Below, piece by piece: positions 11,480 to 23,457 of a stretch of DNA of 64,000 bases (positions are counted from its first letter, which is position 1; every line of letters starts with the position of its first letter). The notes beneath the pieces are model-generated. The model was not told where the DNA came from. It saw only the letters and a program-made list of their open reading frames with translations, and made no database searches. The stretch is from Linnemannia hyalina. Lineage: Eukaryota > Mortierellomycota > Mortierellomycetes > Mortierellales > Mortierellaceae. Made by a program: the position numbers and the translations under genes. Location of the stretch: contig JAHRHY010000007.1 in assembly GCA_019671135.1 (NCBI GenBank), forward strand, positions 186,001 to 250,000. Direction: 5' to 3'.

Positions 11480-14400
11480 ATGGACACCAAAAAACGCTCC
11501 AACGAGGATCTCCTCGACTCTGACGCTGACCCTTCGCCAGCAACCACAGCAACCACATCAACCACACTGCTACCACCATCAGAAACTACCTCCGTCGCTG
11601 CAGCTATCACAGAGGTTGGAGATGGCTTGTCGTCGGCAATGGAGGTTGACGGCACAAAATCAGGAGCCTCCGAGGCTGTGAAGCCCAGTCCTGCGACCCA
11701 TTTTGCTGCTACCATGGCGGCCGAGAACATGCAACCACTCGGTAGTGAGGCTAATAAGAGAGTCAAACTGATGATGGAGATGAACCATACTGGATCCGAC
11801 TTTTCACCCTCGATCGATCTGGCCGATCCTTCTCAGGAATCCAAGGGACTTGCCGAGTGGGTCGGGGAAATGGACAACGATGCCCATTCTACTGGTAATC
11901 GATCAATCATGATTTATTTGATTGTTTCATTTAGATGACGAACGTACTTGTTCAAGGCGCAAAAAAAGATCTCGCCAGTCTGTCTGACAACTGTACTAAT
12001 GATTGGCATGTAACTGGTCTTTTGGATGTAATAGACGATACAGCAGCAAGTGCACTTTCAACTAAAGCCGAGGCCAAGACGGATGATGCCGAGTCTTCAG
12101 GTATGGATCGATTGTTGCAAAGATGTAAGGAGACTCATTCAATGGATTTCGTGTGATTAATAATTACCTTCCAAATAATTGGCTAAATACGATATTCCCT
12201 TTTAAACTTGATTAGTGGCTGATTCTGCAGCCGCCTCAGAAATTCAAGCTACGGATTCGACAGACAAGCAGGAATCAGCAGCAGGAAAGGAACAGACGGC
12301 AGGGCAGGACCTTGTCAATGCTCTCTTGGCACCTACCACAGAGCCTTCGCATGAGGACCTGTCAGGATCGATCTTAGCCGTCGCTTCGCTCTCAGAGCCA
12401 TTGGTCGCCACACTCGAGACTTTGGACAACCAGGCAGACGTCAACTTCATCACAGCTGCAGTCCCTGCTGCTTCCAATCTGGTCATCAACCCCGAACTGT
12501 CTGAATCAACAGTAGCATCAGAACCAGAAGAGGGAGAGCTTGAATCAACAGATTCGGATCTTACCGCGAACGGAGCTACCAATGGAGCTGACAGGAAGGA
12601 AGATGCAGTCTTATCCGTTGCAGCTGAATCAGCAGCACAGGGTAAACTTTCAGAGCAATTAGTCGCCCGACAGGATGAAAAGGGAGTATCCACTGCTGAA
12701 GAAGGCCAGCTTGTACAGGATCAGGATATTCAGATGGCAGAAAAGTCCAAGTCGAATGCTGATCTAACTCCATCCGACGCTGCCATCGTCACAAGCCAGA
12801 CCAAAGATGTCCCTATGACAGCGACTGAGTCAGTAGTCGGAAACGGAACAACAGACAGCCAAAAGCCAGTCAGTCCTACCTCTAGAGCTCCTATCCCACA
12901 CGAGGCAGTTAATAGCTCTCCCCCTAGTGCTCTGTTCAAGGCTGCCCCACCACCTGCACTCTCTACACAAGATCCTCCCAGATCCTCTCCTACGATGGCC
13001 AGGAACACCTTGTCGCCAATCCACCCCGACCCTTCCCGGCCAGCACTCATGGAAGGCAACCTAGCCATAAACAAACCTGCTCAACTTACCAGCCTGCCGC
13101 CATTGAGCTCCATCGCGGGAGCACCCAGCCACCCTGCTTCACAAAGCGCTCGACCATCTCGGAGCACAATGTCAGTGTCCGCCTTGCTGCTGAATAACGA
13201 TGACGATAGTGAACAGGAGCAGGATCGCGGTAGGCGGACGGCCGGAAGTATGTTTGATCCCTTTGCAAACCCTCCTAGTCATAACCGATCCCTTTCGCCG
13301 CCACCTATGGCTCCGCCACAACACTCTACCTTGTCTGGACAACACCACCAGCCAGGACCAGGAGCACCCCAGCATTCCTCCGCCCCTCTCCCTGGACAAT
13401 CCGTCCCACCTCCAAAATCATTGGCAAGTGTTCATCGAGTGGAGCCTCCAATGTCTAGTCACTCTGACCACTCCGGATACGGTCGCGAAATGCCCGATCC
13501 TAGTCAATCGTCGAGACGTAGTCAGGATTTCACCTCTGCTCCTGGAGGAGGAATTCGCGGCGCCTCCAAGGACTATCCAGCAGATGAAGTTATGGAGTCT
13601 GGCGGAGTGATTGGATACGGCAGTCAGCGTCATCGTCTGCCCTCTCCAGTTGGTGCTCGTCCTCACCAGGAGCCGTTGCCAGGACCAGGAGTACCAGGAG
13701 GTCCAGCCCCACCAGGCAGCAACAAACTTCCAGGATTGGGATCTGTCACAGGAGGAGCCCCTCCCCCACCCCATTCTCATGACCTTCACAACCGCCACAG
13801 ACCAATGTACAGACCAGAAGGCAACCATCCACCGCCTATGAACAGCGGACGACCCAACTCGTATTCACCTAATCAGCACCTCAACATGACACATTCACCT
13901 CCTATGAACGGTCATCCTCATCCTCATTACCCACCCAATGGACCATCTCATCACCACCACCTTTCAGGAATGGTCCCCAATGCTCCTCTTCCATCTCTGT
14001 CTAACTCGGTACTTATCGTTGAGCGTCATGTCCCACGGTTGATCGTTAAGAACGACCCCAGCCTCAAGATGAACGGTTGCCCTGAGCTCTTTTTAGGTAT
14101 GTCCTTGTCACTTTGCACTTCCTCAAATATGCGTACTGACCCCTGGTGATATCAAGATAAATCCTAACATTTACCTTATTTCGGTTGTGATACTTAGGAT
14201 ACTACCGATATGACCCTGCAGTGTTGTTACCTGCAATGCAAGGAAAGGAAAACTCTTTGCTTGAAGTTCGTGTCGCTTCTACATACTTGACATATGACAA
14301 TACCAAGGTGAAGAAGCGGGAGGTCTGGGGAACTGACATCTACACTGACGATTCCGACGTTGTCGCCAGTAAGTGCCGGCATTGATAGATGGATTTATAT

Positions 14401-16320
14401 GAAGGGTGAACATGCGCGCAAGGATTGTTCAGAACTGAACTCTGACCTTTAACGTTTATGTTGACGATAGTGCTGATTCACGCGGGATACTATATTCCAC
14501 CGACCAACTCTCATTGCACTGATGAGGACTCGCTCCACCCCACTAGTCAACATCACAACTTTGTGTCGAACCCTATCAAACACATCTGCCCTGGATTTGA
14601 TCTTGCAGTAACCCTTCGCGTCATGCCAAAACTCATCAAGTACCAAGGGTCGATCCGGCACCGTATCAAGAGTAGGACATGGAGCACAGGGCATGATGGA
14701 GTGAGCTTCAAGATCGAGTCGATCCGGAAGTTGGAAGCAGGAGAGGCCCTCAACAAGGGTCGCAGCCAGAGTAAGCGGCGCATGAAGGAGTATAGCCAAG
14801 AGAGAATGCGTGTATTGGCCAACATTCACGACGCGACCACCGAGAGCCTTCAGAACGAGCGGGCCATGCGGACAGCTACCTTTGAATTCACGCATCAAGG
14901 CGATCCTTGGTAAGTCCTCTGCTTCGTATTGTACTTTTGTGTGCGACTCATATTTGTAAAGGCAGAAGGCAATAACTGACCAAGCGTTTATCTTTCTCGT
15001 ACATGAAATAGTTTCAAGTATTCACCAGAGTTGGTGATGGATCGTCATGATGGACTGTCGCGCAAATGGACGAGCTGGCGGTTGAAGAAGGAGGTATTGA
15101 TTCTGGAGAATGAGGAGGAGCGCTACGAGATTTCGCTGCAGCACCAAGCAGGAACTGATGCCCGGAGATTTGACCAATATCGCTTTGCCGTCATATCTCC
15201 ACGAACGTCGCTCTCGAGCTGGAGTAAAGCCAGCTATCCTTTGGACTCTGCCGACTTGACTGAGGTTCTCTATGAGGACCTTGACTGGCAGGATTTCGAG
15301 TGGGTCGAGCGTGGAGTCGTCATCCAGCCTAGCCCAAGAGGGAAGAACGGCGCTACGACGTGGAATGGGATGGAGGGTGTCGAGCCTACATCCAAGGACG
15401 GCGATGTCGATATGGAGGATGGCGAGATCCATGATGGCACCAAGGAGTCTGCCCATCAGGCAGCGACGTCGAGCAAAGCTGATGACCATGCTCAGGGAAG
15501 TGACGACGCACATCAGGAAGGAGTCTTTTGTGTTGTGAGCCGACTCTACTGGAGGCCGATGTCTGAGAATGGACCTACGAAACGCACTGTCACTCCTGCT
15601 GCTGCCAAGCCTGCTGAAGTCAAGTCGGCCTCCGTTGCGGCTATTCAGAACGGATCATCCAAGGATGTTTCAGATCATCACAACACCAACGCTGGTCAGG
15701 ACAAGTTGTTGGCTGAGCCGGTTGATTCAGGAGTCAAAACAGCAATCGATACTGCCCCTGCCAAACCTAATCATGAGCACTCTGTTAGCACACCCGTCGC
15801 ATCGCCAGTAGTACCAGAGGACCGCAAGGAAGATAAGAAGGAGCAGGTCTCTCCTGCTCTTGCAGTAGTCGAATTTTTGCCAGCTCCACCACCACAACAG
15901 CAACATCAGCAACATCAACCACAACAACAATCGACACCAACAACAGCAAGTTCGGCATTAGAGCAAGAACCCACAGCAGCAGTAGCAGAACCAACGAAGG
16001 TTCCTACTGTGCCTGCACCCGCAGCAAGCAAGGATCTGGAGGCGATGGAGGTCGACTCCTCCGTAATCACACCAGTACCAGCACCAGCAGAGCCGAAGGT
16101 CACGCCAGCATTCGTCGCACCGACATCAACGCCAACACCCGCACCGGTCGCAGTTCAGCAGAAGCAGGTCGAGACTGTCAAACCTGCTCCCGTAGTTGCT
16201 GCAGAGGAGCCACCCAAGGCTGTTCCTGCTGCTCCTATTGCCCCTGCTGTCGTTGCCCCAGTAGACGAAGATGAGCGTGAAGAGGGTGAGCTTGAAGAAG
16301 GTGAAATTGCCTCTGATTAA
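11480..16320 (+). CDS. RXT3: Rxt3-domain protein, probable Rpd3L histone deacetylase complex subunit
   Basis: Six exons, 11480..11894, 12035..12100, 12216..14096, 14198..14368, 14471..14909 and 15012..16320, join in consistent phase to 1,426 aa. The conserved Rxt3 region starts near residue 757 (NSVLIVERHVPRLIVKNDPS, then MNGCPELFLG|YYRYDPAVLL, VWGTDIYTDDSDVVA and MLIHAGYYIPP) and continues through HNFVSNPIKHICPGFDLAVT to about residue 1,170. In yeasts Rxt3 belongs to the large Sin3-Rpd3 deacetylase complex. The first 750 residues are Ser/Pro/Ala-rich and probably disordered. The last 250 are Ala/Pro/Gln-rich and end in the acidic EREEGELEEGEIASD, echoing EEGELES and VDMEDGEIHDG earlier in the protein. 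It is much longer than yeast Rxt3. Introns are 101-140 nt. The domain call is good; complex membership is inferred from the family. Confidence 0.85.
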
Positions 16321-16447
16321 TAAATCCGAGCATGTAGTTCATTTTTTTTTTCTCATTTATTGGCTATCATTGTATGCCGTTATTTTTTTCTGTTATTACT
16401 TGTTTTGTTTATTCAGTTGGAAAGTAAATAAAACGGAAGTGTACATT

Positions 16448-18151
16448 TTAAGCCTCGTTGCGGGGAGCAATACCCTGGGCAGGCTGCATCCATCCATAAG
16501 GATCCTCAAGATCTCCATTCTGGATCCCACGCATAGCCGTGAAAAGTCTCAAGAACCCGGGTCCAATCGCAGCCTGAGTCTTGCTAGTCCCGATGAAAGT
16601 CTTGACTCCCTGGTGTTCAATCGATTTGACGGGAGTAATCACAGCCGCTGTTCCACAGGCGGCGATTTCCTCGAAACGGTTCTCTTGGACTTCTGTGAAT
16701 GGAATCACACGGTTCTCGACGGACCATCCAAAGGATTTTGCGAGCTGGACCAGGGATTGCTTTGTCACCGAGTTCAAGATCGAGGGAGATTCTGGAGCAC
16801 AGAAAGTAGGGTTGGGGGTTTCCGTGGTGGAGGAAGGGTAGGTGAGGGCTACAAAGTTTGAGGTGGAGAATTCGTCAATGTTTGTGTGGGTTTTGGAGTC
16901 GAGGTGGAGGGTGATGGGGTATCCGCGTGCCTTTGCTTCTGAGCTGTGGCGAAGGACGGGGGCGTAGTTTCCGCCGAGCTTTGCGGCTCCTGTTCCCAAT
17001 GGGGCGGCTAATTGGTAAGATGGGTGGGGGAGGGATGATGGAAAGTGGGTTAGTTTTAGGGTTCAATGTAGTTCCGGAAATGTGGTAAGCAAGAGAAGGT
17101 TTTGTGGGTTGACTCATATGATGTGTTTGTTGGTGGGTACATAGAGATGTAGATTGGATCATGTAAAGTGTAAGTGTAAGTTACCTCTGTCGAAGCTGTC
17201 GACGACCAGGCAGTCGACGGGGCTGACACCTCCCTTGTAGAAGTTTCCGACTATTAGAAACATGATCAAAGAAAGGAAACATGTCAGAAACCGCAAAAGT
17301 TTATCCTCCGAGGGTCCTCCCAGATCACATTGCGTCCCACACCAGTACATTCGACACAATTCCCACATCGTTATTTTTCTCTCCTCCATCCACAAAGTCC
17401 ATGAACTTACCAGGAATGACAGAGACGATAAAGGTGAACTCGGGAGCAGGATAGAGCCCAATCTCAGGGCCCGTACCCAACAACAAGGGTCTCAAGTACA
17501 ACGCACCACCAGATCCATAGGGAGGGACAAACTCAAGGTTGTTGGCGACGGCACGTTCACAGGCCTCGATGAAGAGAGCTTCGGGGACGGGGGCCATGCA
17601 AGCGAGTTCTGCAGAGTAGATCATACGCTTTGCGTTTGCGTCGGGGCGGAAGATGCGGATTTGACCATCCTTGCATCTGAATGCCTTGATTCCTTCGAAG
17701 CACTATGGTTGGATGGTGAGTGGTGGGTGTAGATGAAGTTAGTCATAGATATCTTTTCATCGGACTTTTTTTTTTTTGGTGGGCATGACGGAAAGGGTGG
17801 GGGAGTCCAAGCGCTGATGTTTTGTACGAAGTGAGAGCAACCAGGCCAGTTGACTATCTATTCGCACGCCGCCTCGCTCCCAAAAACCCTCCCCCTCTTC
17901 TTCTTCACCCGTCACAACTCATTCACTCCTTCATTCCCTTTGGAAAAAAAAAAAGTAGTTACCTCCTGGCCATAGTTGAGGCAGGGAGCACAGACGTGCA
18001 TTTTAATGTAAGAGTCGCGGACGAATTCGCCTTGGTCCCATTTGCCGTCCTTGAAGATGTACTTGACATGGCCGTTGGTGTCAACCCATTTGAATCCGAG
18101 GCTGTCCCAGTCGAGGGCCGATGTGGGTGCGGGGGGGAGTGCTTGGGTCAT
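16448..18151 (-). CDS. BAT: Branched-chain amino acid aminotransferase (class IV PLP enzyme)
   Basis: Exons 18151..17963, 17702..17411, 17250..17185 and 17007..16448 give 368 aa with consistent phase. Landmarks in order: LDWDSLGFKW and GHVKYIFKDGKWDQGEF (N-terminal small domain), CFEGIKAFRC, ANAKRMIYSAELACMAPVPE, GGALYLRPLLLGTGPEIGL, NFYKGGVSPVDCLVVDSFDR, then GTGAAKLGGNYAPVLRHSSE with the PLP Schiff-base lysine, and FEEIAACGTAAVITPVKSIE near the end. It transfers amino groups between Leu/Ile/Val and 2-oxoglutarate. There is no obvious mitochondrial presequence (start MTQALPPAPTS), so a cytosolic form is suggested. The segment usually reading EVGTMN is DEFSTSNF, which marks a distinct fungal subgroup. 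It is divergent from the chaperone gene at 18558, sharing about 400 bp. Confidence 0.92.
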
Positions 18152-18557
18152 TGCTTGGTCGGTGTTGGGTTGGTGAAGGAGGGAGGTGGTGTGGTGGGAG
18201 GAGAGAAGGTTTTCGAAGGAAAGAAGAGGGGGTAAGAGGAGTGAGAATGGCCGTTATTTAACATGGTTTGATCAGTGTGATATCAGTGGGTATGACGGCG
18301 ATGACTCCCTTGATTTTCTCCACTTGCTCACACACTCTCATGCAAGGATTTGAAGAAGAGGGCTTGCTCGGCACATTGAGTACCCGACGTCAATTGACCA
18401 ATCGCAAGGCAGTCAAAGTGACTGCCAAAATGTCACGAAAGGACTAAGGCAACGAACACGTCTTGAACAGAAGGTTGCGCGTCCCCTCTTGCATTCACTC
18501 TCTCACTCTCATCAGGACTCACCACCAACTACGACAACAACAGGAGGCATATATACA
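18152..18557. promoter_or_regulatory. Bidirectional spacer between BCAT and PSMG3-like gene
   Basis: A 406-bp divergent upstream region. An ATATATA element at about 18549-18555 lies right before the plus-strand ATG. No clear TATA or other regulatory site can be assigned. Confidence 0.4.
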
Positions 18558-19172
18558 ATGGACAAGCAACAGGCACCCTTTCCGCTGATCAACAGACAAG
18601 CCGCCCGCATCATCCAAGGCCGGCACACAGAAGTCCTCGTCACCTCATTCGTCGACAAGATCCTCATCCTCGTCAGCCAATACGGAAAAATCGGTAGTCT
18701 GGTACTATACATACATCTTCATACTTCACCTCAGAACTGGAGTCAATACACCCATCTGGACAACAACTCCTTCTACAGGGGGCGATTGAACGCTAACCCA
18801 AGGTTATTATGATCTCTATTTAACGATGCAATTAATTAGATCCACACGACGGTAGACCAACAATCACTCATAGCATCAACAGCAGCGGGAGACTTGGCCT
18901 CAACATCTTCAAAGTTCCTCCTTGGCGCCGGATCCTCGGCTTCAAAAAAGACACAGCTGTATCAAGTGTACGCGTCTCACATAACCCAGATGATCCAACA
19001 CCAGAATCCGATGGAGTCTAGGGCGGTTGTGTTGTCGTTGGCGCTGGACATTCAGGAACCGAATTTGGAACGGGGGCAGAGTGGGGAGGAGGAGAAAGAA
19101 GAAAGGTTACGGGATCGGGAGTTGTTTGAGAATGTGGTTGAGTTGGTTAATGAGTGCTGTGTCTGGATGTAG
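18558..19172 (+). CDS. PSMG3/PAC3-like proteasome assembly chaperone
   Basis: Two exons, 18558..18701 and 18840..19172, join in phase 0 to 158 aa. Exon 1 reads FPLINRQAARIIQGRHTEVL then VTSFVDKILILVSQYGKIGS. Exon 2 reads IHTTVDQQSLIASTAAGDLA, KFLLGAGSS, then AVVLSLALDIQE and ends LVNECCVWM. The pattern (QxTxVxxTSFxDxILVxVSQxGKIGTL, then KxLLG, then RAVLLALAL) matches human PSMG3 (122 aa) and yeast Irc25/Poc3. Those proteins pair with PSMG4 to assemble the alpha ring of the 20S proteasome. An acidic Glu/Arg-rich insertion (about residues 120-140) lengthens the protein. Similarity is by pattern recognition and the family is short and diverse, so confidence is moderate-high. Confidence 0.75.
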
Positions 19173-20731
19173 TCGGAGGTGATTTTGAGGGACAGGAATC
19201 TCAAATGGACAATAAAGCATGGAACAAATGGACACTCTGGCGAAGATGCTGTTAGCATGCAGGATTAGGTTGTAATTTCAGTGAAAATAATGATAGAGAG
19301 GAACATGAGTCAGCCAGGGGATTGAAGAGAGGGACAGAAACTGATGTTCTTCGGTAGGGCCTTTTTGTCCTTCATCGATCGCGGGACTGTGCATTGGGCT
19401 CAAAGAGTAAAGGCAGTTACGCGGCGCGGCCCAGACGACTCTCCTTTTCATCATCCAGAATGGCCTCCACTGAACATGAGCAACTGTTTTGAGCCAACAT
19501 TGAAAGTACGACGTCAGCTGACCGAAACCTCTGCTATGTGAAGAAACGCGTCCAGGACCTATCAGCACGTCCAGATTTTTTTCTTTTGATCATCGCATTT
19601 GATACACGTCGCAGTCTAGACGCGTGAGATGAGCAAGAGCTTATCTGATTATTTGATCGATACACGACTATATATGAAGGACAGGCCCACATGGCCACTG
19701 CTTGCATTTTCTTTCTTCTCCCTCTCTCGCTCAAAGTGGCCCTCCATTGCTCGCCTATTCAACTAAGGCATATCCTCTTGAATCTGACCTATTGTGTTTA
19801 TTGTTTTCTGCTTGGTTAAACGTATTGATGACATACATGTCACTGAAAACAAAAATTGCAAAGCAAAAGGCAAGCGAAGATGACCACTCAATATAGATGC
19901 TCTCACGCCAGTCAGCTATCGCCTATCGTTCTCAGGGGGAAAAAGGTGAATAGAAGACTGCTCGCCTCTCTCTTCAGCAGCGACTGCGTCCCTAAAAGCG
20001 AAATAAAAATGAAATGTAGAGCTGAAAGATGCCATCGGATCCCCTTCTATTGGGTATTTTATTGTGAAAGACACCATCTCAATCCCGCAGCTCCTTATCG
20101 GCACTCATTTCGATATCTCTCCTTTCATAAACATACGGTTCTTCATTTTCTGAGCATCCTCTTGCATACCTCCTATCACCATGGCGCGCTAACGAGGTAA
20201 GAATTATAATACTTTTCAATCTATCTCCGTATCTCATTCACGGCACAGAAAAACAAAACGACTTCGGACTTGAGCTAGCTATCCGTACGATAATAATTTG
20301 GATGATGAAAGGCTAGTCGATCAAAGCTGGAAGAAAGCAGGAATTGCATTGATGCATGTTCCGATTAAACTAAAAGTGGAAGACAACCATACTGAAAAGA
20401 AAGGGTTTGGTTGGTATATGAAAGCATATAAGGCACTGGAACGTTGATACTCAGTTTTAGTCCATTGTTCATCCTCATTGCGCTATTATTCTTTGTCCAC
20501 AATGATGCTATTTCCTCGCTGAATGTCTTTATCCTCGTCTCTACTTATGTTTTCGAGAGTTCGATCGCAGCGCATGTAACAGAACGAAATGCGCACGCGC
20601 GCCACATTCGCGTACCCCCAACGTACCCGTTGAAGAAAAGGAAGGGTCGCATGGTGTTTAAAGGACAGATTCAAGAACTTCTGATCGTTCTCTAATCTGA
20701 GAAAAAAGTTACGCCTGTTCGCTTCGACGCC
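19173..20731. other. Gene-poor region left of the polymerase remnant
   Basis: There is no supportable gene in 1.56 kb; reading frames are short and non-conserved. Base composition shifts to AT-rich after about 19600, and the segment borders the decayed polymerase at 20732. It may hold further unrecognisable remains of that element. Confidence 0.45.
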
Positions 20732-21834
20732 ATGGCATGCGAGGCGCTCCACATAGAAAGCGCAAAGCTAGAGCTGAAGTATCATGAAGCTCAAGACGCT
20801 TATTACCGCGAAGAATTTTCACGATACATTGCAGACCACGAAGAAGGGATCTTGCAATACTTGCTCAGAGATGTGGAGATTACTTGGGAGCTTTTCCTTG
20901 CGGTTAAACATATCGTTCTTGAACAAACTGCTATAGAGGAACATGAAGGGCTAATTTTTGAGGGTGCGCTCACGACTGCTGATATGACATACAAGGCGTT
21001 TCTAACTAGTCTGCCTGCTGATATACACGATAAAATCCCGATTTTGGATCATGAAATGTATGTTATTATTCGTAAGACAGTCATAGGTGGGAGAACCCAG
21101 GTTTTTAGAGTAGGTGTTATTAATGCGGAGATCAATTGTATCGACGTTACGTCTCTATATCTGATGTCATGATCCACCAACCCTATCCGTTCACATATAC
21201 AAAGGTATTTAGAGATGGGAAAATTGGAGTATATCACGTATATATCCACAAACAGTCATAGGAAAAAATAATACCCAAACGTAAGGAAAAAGATACGACG
21301 TGGGACTGGGATTATGCGGATGTTATAGAAACTTGTATTACACATGAGGACATCCGGATTCTAAAGAAATTCGGGGCCACTTATGTGGTAATAGAGGAGT
21401 ATTACGGGGAATGTCCCGATAACAGAGTGTTCGTTGGATATATGCAGCCTCCAGTGGAAGCTAAAAAGCAACAGGATAGATATAAGGCTGAGTATGATGC
21501 GCTTATAAAAGAAGGGAAGCTTGAAAAAGCAGTCAAGATCCCTTTCAACCCAGTTCTTAAGGAAATGCTTAAATTGTGGTTGAATGCTCTGTGCGGCAAG
21601 GCTATCCAACAGGTTTTTCTATGAGGAGAAGAGGTTCTGCTTCAACACAGGTGACTAGATCGCTGTATGGACTCTTTCGCTCGTGTGAAGCAGATATCTT
21701 CCATGGATGATTTGACAGTTGTTTCTGGAGATGTTAAGAATAGAGTAACTGTCCCATCCATTTGGGGGGGTTCTCATCTACAGTTATACTAGGAGCTTCA
21801 TGTATGAGAACTACATCTCTAAGTGTAAACCCTG
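20732..21834 (+). pseudogene. Decayed family-B DNA polymerase (DNA_pol_B_2, mobile-element/linear-plasmid type)
   Basis: The first frame (20732..21172) contains a YLLRDVEITWELFLA segment like an ExoIII motif, then DMTYKAFLTSLPADI, IIRKTVIGGRTQVFRVG and INCIDVTSLY. The last is motif A (DxxSLYP). A one-base frameshift follows near 21160, after which DVMIHQPYPFTYTKVF continues in another frame to an in-frame TAG near 21259. The frame resumes with DTTWDWDYADVIET, THEDIRILKKFGATYVVIEE, GYMQPPVEAKKQQD and FNPVLKEMLKLWLNALCGK (motif B-like). After a TGA at about 21622, LIYSYTRSFMYENY is visible at 21778-21822. The catalytic YxDTDS motif was not found. Such protein-primed polymerases occur in Polinton/Maverick elements, fungal linear plasmids and related elements. 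The copy is broken by at least one frameshift and two stops and has no N-terminal exonuclease region. Confidence 0.8.
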
Positions 21835-22810
21835 AGACGAGCCTTAGATAATGACGGGCCTTTCGACCTGGTTGACGACCTGGCGGAACGCACAAACGGG
21901 ATCGCTATCAACAAGTCTGAGAATGGCACCTTCGAACTAGCCAATACCCGCGCGTTTCGACAGATGATCTTCTCCAAGTCTTACCGCCTTCCAACCCCAA
22001 CACCACATCACCCACCCATGGTCGCACCGCCCCCACCACTCACTGCCACCTTCTGGACATCCTTCTGGAAGAACAAGATCCCGCACAATGCGCGCAATGT
22101 CTGGTGGCGGCTCCTGATCAACAAACTCCCCTCTGGCCTCCACCTTCATTCCATTATCCCCGATATGGTTGAGCCCCTCTGCCGTGTCTGTGGAACGGAT
22201 CTGGAAACAAGTCAGCACCTCCTTTTCAGCTGCCCCAAGAAGCTGGAAGTATGGCAAGCCGCACTGTCGAGATATATGGAGGAACGAACTTGGACTGCGG
22301 ACTATATCTGCAGCCTCTTTTTTCCTGACCCGGACCCAGTCAAACCACTTCATGATATTCCCATCTTCATCTTGATCGGTACCATCTTGGCCTCCATCTG
22401 GAGGTACCATCACGCTTTTGTCCGTGAGAATCAAGCCTTTGAACCTCGCACGGTCCTTGCCGCGGTGGATTTGGCCATTACCCAAGTTTGCGCTCAGTTG
22501 GCTGAGAAGAAGCGCCAGAGCGAGGAGCGTGAACCCCCGCCCCCAGTCGAGCTCCCCCTTGTCGAAAACAACTTTCCCACCTAACCTGTATTTTTATTCT
22601 TTACCTTTCTGTACTTATTTTGCCTGGTCTTCCTGTTTTCTCTGTTCACTGTTTTTTTCCCAGTTTAGATGTAACCTTTGTACTTTTTTCGAAAGTATTT
22701 ATTTTTATATCTTTTGAACGGTGGTGACTCCTGTAGGCGAGGAGTATTAATTTACTGCACGCACTCCCACGACGCAATAAATTTCTTACAAACAAAAAAA
22801 AAAAAAAAAA
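21835..22810 (+). mobile_element. 5'-truncated LINE (non-LTR retrotransposon) with poly(A) tail
   Basis: An open frame running from about 21829 to the TAA at 22582-22584 reads ALDNDGPFDLVDDLAERTNG. It continues into the reverse-transcriptase zinc-binding domain: TFWTSFWKNKIPHNARNVWW, then RLLINKLPSGLHLHSIIP, and the knuckle CRVCGTDLETSQHLLFSC (C-x2-C-x8-H-x4-C). This is the C-terminal end of a LINE ORF2; the endonuclease and RT domains are missing. The 3' UTR (22585-22793) has an AATAAA at 22776-22781 and ends in a run of A to 22810. It abuts the decayed polymerase at about 21830-21840, so it probably inserted there by target-primed reverse transcription with 5' truncation. No clear target-site duplication was found. 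The remaining frame has no stops, suggesting a fairly recent insertion. Confidence 0.85.
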
Positions 22811-23457
22811 CTCTCGTCAATGCAGCATGTGCTCACGTTGTTACGGAATCAGGTGGGTTCGGTTGAGATATTGTGGAGTGGTTGTTACACTCACAGTTGA
22901 GGTTGATGTTGTGAGTAAAGGAAATGTAGAAGAAGGTTGTTGAAACTGGGGGGGATCTTATGACACGATACGCAAGCAAACAATACACACTGAAATAAAC
23001 GGCTTCGTGAAGTTGTCTTTTGAAAGGACATGGAGCAAAAGATCGAGCTGCCTCGCTATTTCTACTACTGCAGTATCTACTTTGGTCAAAATTACGGTGA
23101 GGTCAAACCACTGCAAGGAATGGGCTCTCTGTAACAACGTCACTCAAAACGGCGAAGTCCACGGGAAGTGAGGGGACTTACTACCTCCCTCACGCACTTC
23201 CCTCGAGTTTGCTTCTTTTCTTCTCCTTCCTCTTCACTTCTACCCTTTCCTCCGCCCTCCTTCCTCGTCACCTTTCTATTTCATTTTATCTCTGATTTAT
23301 CTTTGCTTGCCCTTCATATTCACGTTCTCTTGAGCTTCTCGCCTCGCATCTACAGCCCTTTTACCTACCCCTTCTGAACCCTGCACCTCTGGATCTTTTT
23401 ACCCATTGGACGCTTCAATATAAACACAGACAAAGTGAAAATTCGCACACCAACGCC
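22811..23457. other. Hsp70 upstream region
   Basis: No gene is supportable. A pyrimidine-rich leader (23195-23400) precedes the Hsp70 start. I looked for arrayed heat-shock elements (nGAAnnTTCn) and saw none convincing. Confidence 0.45.
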
